From Micromonosporaceae bacterium (GTDB taxonomy: Bacteria; Actinomycetota; Actinomycetes; Mycobacteriales; Micromonosporaceae): DNA of 9,671 nt. The first letter of the stretch is position 1. Each line of letters starts with the position of its first letter. Where the stretch lies: the NCBI GenBank assembly GCA_019690055.1, contig JADGGF010000139.1, forward strand, positions 1 through 9,671, given 5' to 3'. Below the pieces are notes generated by a model. The model had not been told where the DNA came from. It was given only the letters and a program-made list of their open reading frames with translations, and searched no databases. A program made the translations under genes and the position numbers. Positions 5,427 through 9,671 of the stretch are shown here, piece after piece.

Positions 5427-8400
5427 ATGAAACGAACCGTACGACTGGTGGCCGCCAGCCTCGTGGTGACGCTGGCCGCCGCCGTCACCTGGGCGGCCAC
5501 CGCCAACGCCGCCGGCGGTCCCAACCTCAGCCTGGGCCGGACCGCGACCGCCAGCTCCAGCAACGGCCCGTACGTCGTCGGCAACCTCAACGACGGCAAC
5601 CAGGCCACCTACTGGGAGAGCGTGAACAACGCCTTCCCGCAGTGGGCCCAGGTCGACCTGGGCAGCGAGCAGAGCATCGACCAGGTCGTTCTCAAGCTCC
5701 CGACCGGCTGGGAGGCCCGCACCCAGACGCTGTCGGTGCAGGGCAGCAGCAACGGCTCCGGCTTCGCGACGATCGTGAGCTCGGCGACCTACACGTTCAG
5801 CCCAGCCAGCGGCAACACGGTGACCATCACCTTCACCCCGTACACGACCCGGTACGTCCGCGTGCACATCACGGCGAACACGGGCTGGCCGGCCGGCCAA
5901 CTGTCCGAACTGGAGGTTTACGGCGCCGGCCCGACGGGCAGCGGCAACCTCGCCGCCGGACGGCCAACCGCTGAGAGCGGCCACGCCGACGTGTACGCGT
6001 CCGCCAACGTGGTCGACGGCAACCAGGCCACCTACTGGGAGAGCGTGAACAATGCCTTCCCCCAGTGGGTGCAGGTCGACCTGGGCTCGAGCCAGTCGAT
6101 CAACCGCGTGGTCCTCAAGCTGCCGCCCAGTTGGGGCGCCCGCAACCAGACCCTGTCCATCCAGGGCAGCACGAACGGGTCCAGCTTCAGCGACATCGTG
6201 GGGTCGGCGACGTACACGTTCAACCCGTCGTCCGGCAACAGCGTGACCATCACCTTCACCGCCACCACGACCCGGTACGTGCGGGTCCGGTTCACCGCGA
6301 ACACGGGCTGGCCGGCCGGCCAACTGTCCGAACTGGAGGTTTACGGCCCCGGCGGTAGCGGCGGCGACACGACCCCGCCCACGGTTCCCGGCAACCTGAC
6401 CCTGACGCAGAACGGCACCACGATCACCCTGAGCTGGGGCGCCTCCACCGACACCGGCGGCAGCGGCCTGGCCGGCTACGACATCTACCGCAACGGGGAC
6501 TTCGCCACGAGCGTGGGCGCCACCACGACGACCTACTCGGAGCAGCAACCCACCAACGTCACGGTCTCCTACTTCGTCCGGGCCCGGGACGGGGCCGGCA
6601 ACCAGTCGGGCAACAGCAACACCGTCACCCGCGTGGGCACCGGTGGACCGGGCACGAACGTGGCGCTGAACAAGCCGGTGACCGCGACCGGATCGACATA
6701 TATCTTCGTTCCGGCCAACGCCACCGACGGCGACATCACCACCTACTGGGAGGGCGCACCGAGCTATCCGCAGGAGCTGACCGTGGCGCTCGGGGCTAAC
6801 CACACGATCAACTCGGTGGTCGTCAAGCTCAACCCGGACCCGGCCTGGGGCACGCGGACCCAGACCTTCCAGATCCTCGGCCGCGAGCAGTCGGCCAGCA
6901 CATTCACCAACCTCGTATCGTCGGCCACCTACACGTTCACCCAGGGCAGCAACGTCGTGACCATCCCGGTCAGCGCCACGGTGGCCGACGTCCGGCTGCG
7001 CTTCACCGCCAACAGCGGGGCGCCGTCCGGCCAGGTCGCCGAGCTCGAGGTGTTCGGCACCCCGGCGCCCAACCCCGACCTCGTGGTGACCGCGGTGAGC
7101 TGGTCCCCGGCCAGCCCGGTCGAGAACCAGGCGGTGACGTTCAGCGCCACCGTGGCCAACGCGGGTGACGTCGCCGCGCCGGCCACCACCGTCGGCTTCT
7201 ACCTCGGCTCGACCCGACGGGGCACCGCGAACGTGGGCGCGCTCGCCCCCGGCGCTTCGACCACGGTCACGTTCAACGCGGGCACCATCACCGCGGGCAC
7301 CTACCAGGTGTCGGCCAAGGCGGACGACGGCGGCACCGTCATCGAGCGGGACGAGGCCAACAACACGACCCAGGCGTCGTCGCCCCTGGTGGTCGCCGAG
7401 ATCTCCAGCGCCGACCTTGTTCCGGTCGTGTCGTGGACGCCCGGCAACCCGTCCGGCGGCCAGACCGTGACGTTCCTCGTCGCGATCCGCAACCAGGGCA
7501 ACGCCGCCTCCAGCGGGGCCCCGCACGGCATCACGCTCACGCTGCTCGACCAGTCCGGTGCGACGGTGCTCACCCGGACCGGGTCGGTGAGCGGGGTCAT
7601 CGCGGCGGGCGCGACATCGGGTCAGGCCAACCTGGGCACGTGGAGCGCGGCCAACGGGCGGTACACGGTTCGGGTCGTGGTGGCCAACGACTCCGCGGAG
7701 GACGCGAGCAAGACCGCCAACAACACCAGCAACACGCCGTTCTTCGTGGGTCGCGGCGCGAACATGCCGTACGACCGCTACGAAGCCGAGGACGGCAGCA
7801 TCGGCGGCGGCGCCCAGCTGCTCGGCCCCAACCGGGTCATCGGCGACCTCGCCGGTGAGGCCTCGGGCCGGCGCGCGGTGACCCTGCCCAGCGTGGGCAG
7901 CTACGTGCAGTGGACGACGCGGGGTCCGACCAACACCCTGGTCGTGCGAGCGTCCATTCCGGACAATGCCGCCGGCACCGGGCAGAACTCCACGCTGAGC
8001 ATCTACGTGAACAACCAGTTCCACAAGAAGATCACGCTGACCTCCAAGTACAGCTGGGTGTACGGCCAGGAGGACATGCCGACCAACACCCCCGGCTCCG
8101 GGCCGCGACACATCTACGACGAGGCCAACGTGATGCTCGACACCACGGTCCCGGCCGGCAGCGTCATCAAGCTCCAGCGGGACAGCAACGACCCGTTGGT
8201 GGCAACGGTGGACTTCGCCGAGACCGAGCTGGTCGCCCCGATCCCGAACCCGGACCCGGCCCGCTACATCACGCCGGCCGGTTTCAGCCAGCAGGACGTG
8301 CAGAACGCGTTCGACGCCTTCCGCCAGGACACCACCGGCAAGCTGGGCGTCTACCTGCCGCCGGGTACCTACCCGACGAACTTCAAGTTCAACATCTACG

Positions 8401-9431
8401 GCAAGCCGATCCAAGTGATCGGGGCGGGTCCCTGGTACACCCGGTTCGTCACGCCGCAGGACCAGTCCAACACCGAGGCCGGCTTCGACGTCCAGCCCAC
8501 CGCGAGTGGTTCGACCTTCAAGAACCTCTCGTTCTTCGGCAACTTCACCAACCGGCAGGGCGGCGGCAAGGTCTGGGGTGACCTGCACAACGTCAGCAAC
8601 CTGACCATCGACAACACCTGGGTGGAGCACATGCTGTGCGCGTACTGGGGCGTCAACACGGACGGGTTGACCTTCAGCAACAGCCGCATCCGCAACACCT
8701 GGGCGGACGGGATCAACATGACCGCCGACACCTCCGGCGCGCATGTGGTCAATGTGGACGCCCGCACCAACGGGGACGACGCCTTCGCGCTCTTCTCCTC
8801 CATCGACGGTGGCGGGTCGGTTGGCAACCACGACAACGTCTACGAGAACCTGACCGCCACGCTGACCTGGCGGGCGGCCGGGCTCGCGGTGTACGGCGGG
8901 TACAACAACACGTTCCGCAACATCTACATCGCCGACCAGCTCGTCTACTCGGGCATCACCATCAGCTCGCTGGACTTCGGCTACCCGTTCGTGGGCTTCG
9001 GCACCCAGCCGACCACGTTCGACAACATCACGATCGAACGGGCGGGTGGCCACTTCTGGGGCAGCCAGGTCTTCCCGGCGATCTGGTTGTTCTCGGCGAG
9101 CAAGGAGTTCCGGGGCATCCGGGTCACCAACGTGGACATCAACGCGCCGACCTACGGCGGGATCATGTTCCAGACCCAGTACCCGCACCCGAACCAACCC
9201 GGGTTCCCCATCACGGACACGGTGTTCAGCAACATCACCATCTCGAACGTGACGCGCAGTGGGGACCAGTTCGACGCCAAGTCGGGCTGGGGCATCTGGG
9301 CCAACGAGATGCCCGAGCCCGGCCAGGGCCCCGCGGTCGGCTCGGCCACGTTCAACAACCTGACGTTCATCAACGTCTTCCAGAACATCCGCAACACCAC
9401 ATCGACGTTCACGATCACCGTGAACCCGTAA
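5427..9431 (+). CDS. Secreted multidomain GH87-type alpha-1,3-glucanase (mutanase)
   Basis: A 1334-residue exported enzyme predicted to cut alpha-1,3-glucan (fungal wall glucan, mutan or nigeran). Approximate order: signal peptide 1-28 (ATANA, cut before Ala29); discoidin/F5-8C domains 33-166 and 174-307; fibronectin III 317-402; a third, more diverged discoidin domain 410-545; two CARDB-like Ig domains 550-655 and 662-772; a beta-sandwich starting YEAEDG 782-936; and a right-handed beta-helix 945-1334. The beta-helix carries TWADGIN (Asp1094) and NGDDAF (Asp1117, Asp1118). The 23- and 24-residue spacing equals that of the three catalytic aspartates I recall for Paenibacillus Agl-FH1 (1045, 1068, 1069). 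No wall anchor is seen. GAAGGA (5414-5419) 7 nt before the ATG at 5427 decides the start over an in-frame TTG at 5421. Discoidin domains in related enzymes bind alpha-1,3-glucan. Alternatives are a mycodextranase or another beta-helix glycanase. Confidence 0.9.
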   Translation: MKRTVRLVAASLVVTLAAAVTWAATANAAGGPNLSLGRTATASSSNGPYVVGNLNDGNQATYWESVNNAFPQWAQVDLGSEQSIDQVVLKLPTGWEARTQTLSVQGSSNGSGFATIVSSATYTFSPASGNTVTITFTPYTTRYVRVHITANTGWPAGQLSELEVYGAGPTGSGNLAAGRPTAESGHADVYASANVVDGNQATYWESVNNAFPQWVQVDLGSSQSINRVVLKLPPSWGARNQTLSIQGSTNGSSFSDIVGSATYTFNPSSGNSVTITFTATTTRYVRVRFTANTGWPAGQLSELEVYGPGGSGGDTTPPTVPGNLTLTQNGTTITLSWGASTDTGGSGLAGYDIYRNGDFATSVGATTTTYSEQQPTNVTVSYFVRARDGAGNQSGNSNTVTRVGTGGPGTNVALNKPVTATGSTYIFVPANATDGDITTYWEGAPSYPQELTVALGANHTINSVVVKLNPDPAWGTRTQTFQILGREQSASTFTNLVSSATYTFTQGSNVVTIPVSATVADVRLRFTANSGAPSGQVAELEVFGTPAPNPDLVVTAVSWSPASPVENQAVTFSATVANAGDVAAPATTVGFYLGSTRRGTANVGALAPGASTTVTFNAGTITAGTYQVSAKADDGGTVIERDEANNTTQASSPLVVAEISSADLVPVVSWTPGNPSGGQTVTFLVAIRNQGNAASSGAPHGITLTLLDQSGATVLTRTGSVSGVIAAGATSGQANLGTWSAANGRYTVRVVVANDSAEDASKTANNTSNTPFFVGRGANMPYDRYEAEDGSIGGGAQLLGPNRVIGDLAGEASGRRAVTLPSVGSYVQWTTRGPTNTLVVRASIPDNAAGTGQNSTLSIYVNNQFHKKITLTSKYSWVYGQEDMPTNTPGSGPRHIYDEANVMLDTTVPAGSVIKLQRDSNDPLVATVDFAETELVAPIPNPDPARYITPAGFSQQDVQNAFDAFRQDTTGKLGVYLPPGTYPTNFKFNIYGKPIQVIGAGPWYTRFVTPQDQSNTEAGFDVQPTASGSTFKNLSFFGNFTNRQGGGKVWGDLHNVSNLTIDNTWVEHMLCAYWGVNTDGLTFSNSRIRNTWADGINMTADTSGAHVVNVDARTNGDDAFALFSSIDGGGSVGNHDNVYENLTATLTWRAAGLAVYGGYNNTFRNIYIADQLVYSGITISSLDFGYPFVGFGTQPTTFDNITIERAGGHFWGSQVFPAIWLFSASKEFRGIRVTNVDINAPTYGGIMFQTQYPHPNQPGFPITDTVFSNITISNVTRSGDQFDAKSGWGIWANEMPEPGQGPAVGSATFNNLTFINVFQNIRNTTSTFTITVNP
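5591..6347 (+). repeat. Near-identical tandem discoidin-domain coding repeats
   Basis: The first two discoidin domains of the GH87 protein are offset by exactly 423 bp (141 residues). At DNA level 5591-5629 equals 6014-6052 (39 nt identical), and 5874-5924 equals 6297-6347 (51 nt identical), including synonymous positions. Intervening segments have diverged. The third discoidin domain is far less similar. The pattern indicates a recent duplication or gene conversion within the gene. Confidence 0.85.
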
Positions 9432-9447
9432 TCGATCAGTCGACCAA

Positions 9448-9487
9448 CGACGGGCAGCTGGCGGTCAGCGTCGCCGGCTGCCCGTCG
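9448..9487 (+). terminator. Long stem-loop after the GH87 gene
   Basis: A perfect 11-bp inverted repeat, CGACGGGCAGC (9448-9458) and GCTGCCCGTCG (9477-9487). It extends inward with four more Watson-Crick pairs flanked by two G-T wobbles, giving a stem of about 17 bp with the 6-nt loop TCAGCG. It starts 16 nt after the GH87 stop codon. No T tract follows, which is common for actinomycete terminators. It ends 20 nt before the next ATG, so it may be a partial terminator or mRNA-stabilising structure rather than a complete stop. Confidence 0.65.
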
Positions 9488-9507
9488 GCCCACCCGAGAG
9501 AGCATCG

Positions 9508-9671
9508 ATGATTCGACAGACAAAGACTCTTCGTCGCCGGACCGCGATCGCGGCCGTCGTGGCGGTCACCGCTGTCGGGGCCGGCCTGGTGGTCCACGCA
9601 GCGAGCAGTGCCTCCGCCACGGCGAAGCCCCGCCCGACCCCGGTCACCCGCGCGGCGCTGGACCCCGCGCA
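9508..9671 (+). CDS. N-terminus of another exported protein (partial, runs off window)
   Basis: Fifty-four codons are visible before the window ends. The ATG at 9508 has a purine-rich GAGAGAG (9496-9502) 5 nt upstream. The translation starts MIRQTKTLRRRTAIAAVVAV and continues with a hydrophobic stretch to about residue 32, then ASSASA with likely cleavage after Ala37, then a proline-rich segment KPRPTPVTRAALDPA. There is no lipobox cysteine, so it is probably released. The RRR before the hydrophobic core leaves Tat export possible but unproven. It lies 76 bp after the GH87 gene on the same strand. The family cannot be identified from this fragment. The opening is reminiscent of other secreted, carbohydrate-binding beta-helix glycanases of actinomycetes, which is a weak inference. 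Confidence 0.8.
   Translation, partial: MIRQTKTLRRRTAIAAVVAVTAVGAGLVVHAASSASATAKPRPTPVTRAALDPA

Noticed and set aside
5591..6347. Mobile element or CRISPR-like array
   Set aside because: The repeats are in-frame parts of two discoidin domains in one protein, with no spacers, transposase or terminal inverted repeats.
5088..9197. A minus-strand open frame of more than 1300 codons opposite the GH87 gene
   Set aside because: Its translation is low-complexity (V, R, G, H and D rich), no domain is recognisable, and it mirrors GC-rich codon third positions of the GH87 gene. It is a shadow of that gene.

Overview
The window looks like high-GC Actinomycetota DNA, probably from Micromonosporaceae or a related filamentous actinomycete. 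The signs are strong G/C at third codon positions, GTG and ATG starts, a leaderless-type promoter, a MalR/Reg1-type LacI regulator, and a very large secreted modular glycanase. The genus is an inference.

Layout, left to right. A lipoprotein solute-binding protein of a sugar ABC transporter is on the minus strand (98-1498). The window edge cuts off whatever lies beyond it, probably the permease genes. Just past its stop codon is a run of 16 G. A 659-bp divergent intergenic region follows, with a promoter for the binding protein, two small hairpins next to its ribosome binding site, and a two-copy 35-bp repeat. On the plus strand come a LacI-family regulator (2158-3207), a GH13 alpha-glucosidase (3534-5204), a 1334-residue secreted GH87-type alpha-1,3-glucanase (5427-9431), a strong stem-loop, and the start of another exported protein (9508 to the window end).

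The genes make sense as one alpha-glucan utilisation locus. The GH87 enzyme would cut insoluble alpha-1,3-glucan (fungal cell-wall glucan, mutan or nigeran) outside the cell. The binding protein and its transporter would import the oligosaccharides. The GH13 enzyme, which has no signal peptide, would release glucose in the cytoplasm. The regulator would control the set. Supporting this, the octamer CTTGCGAA occurs once in each of the three plus-strand promoter regions, each time in or beside a palindrome GCAA-N4-TTGC. A 7/8 match (CTTGCGGA) overlaps the predicted -35 box of the binding-protein gene. The predicted binding-protein and GH13 promoters also share TTGCG(A/G)-N17-TACGGT. Both observations come from reading by eye and have not been tested statistically.
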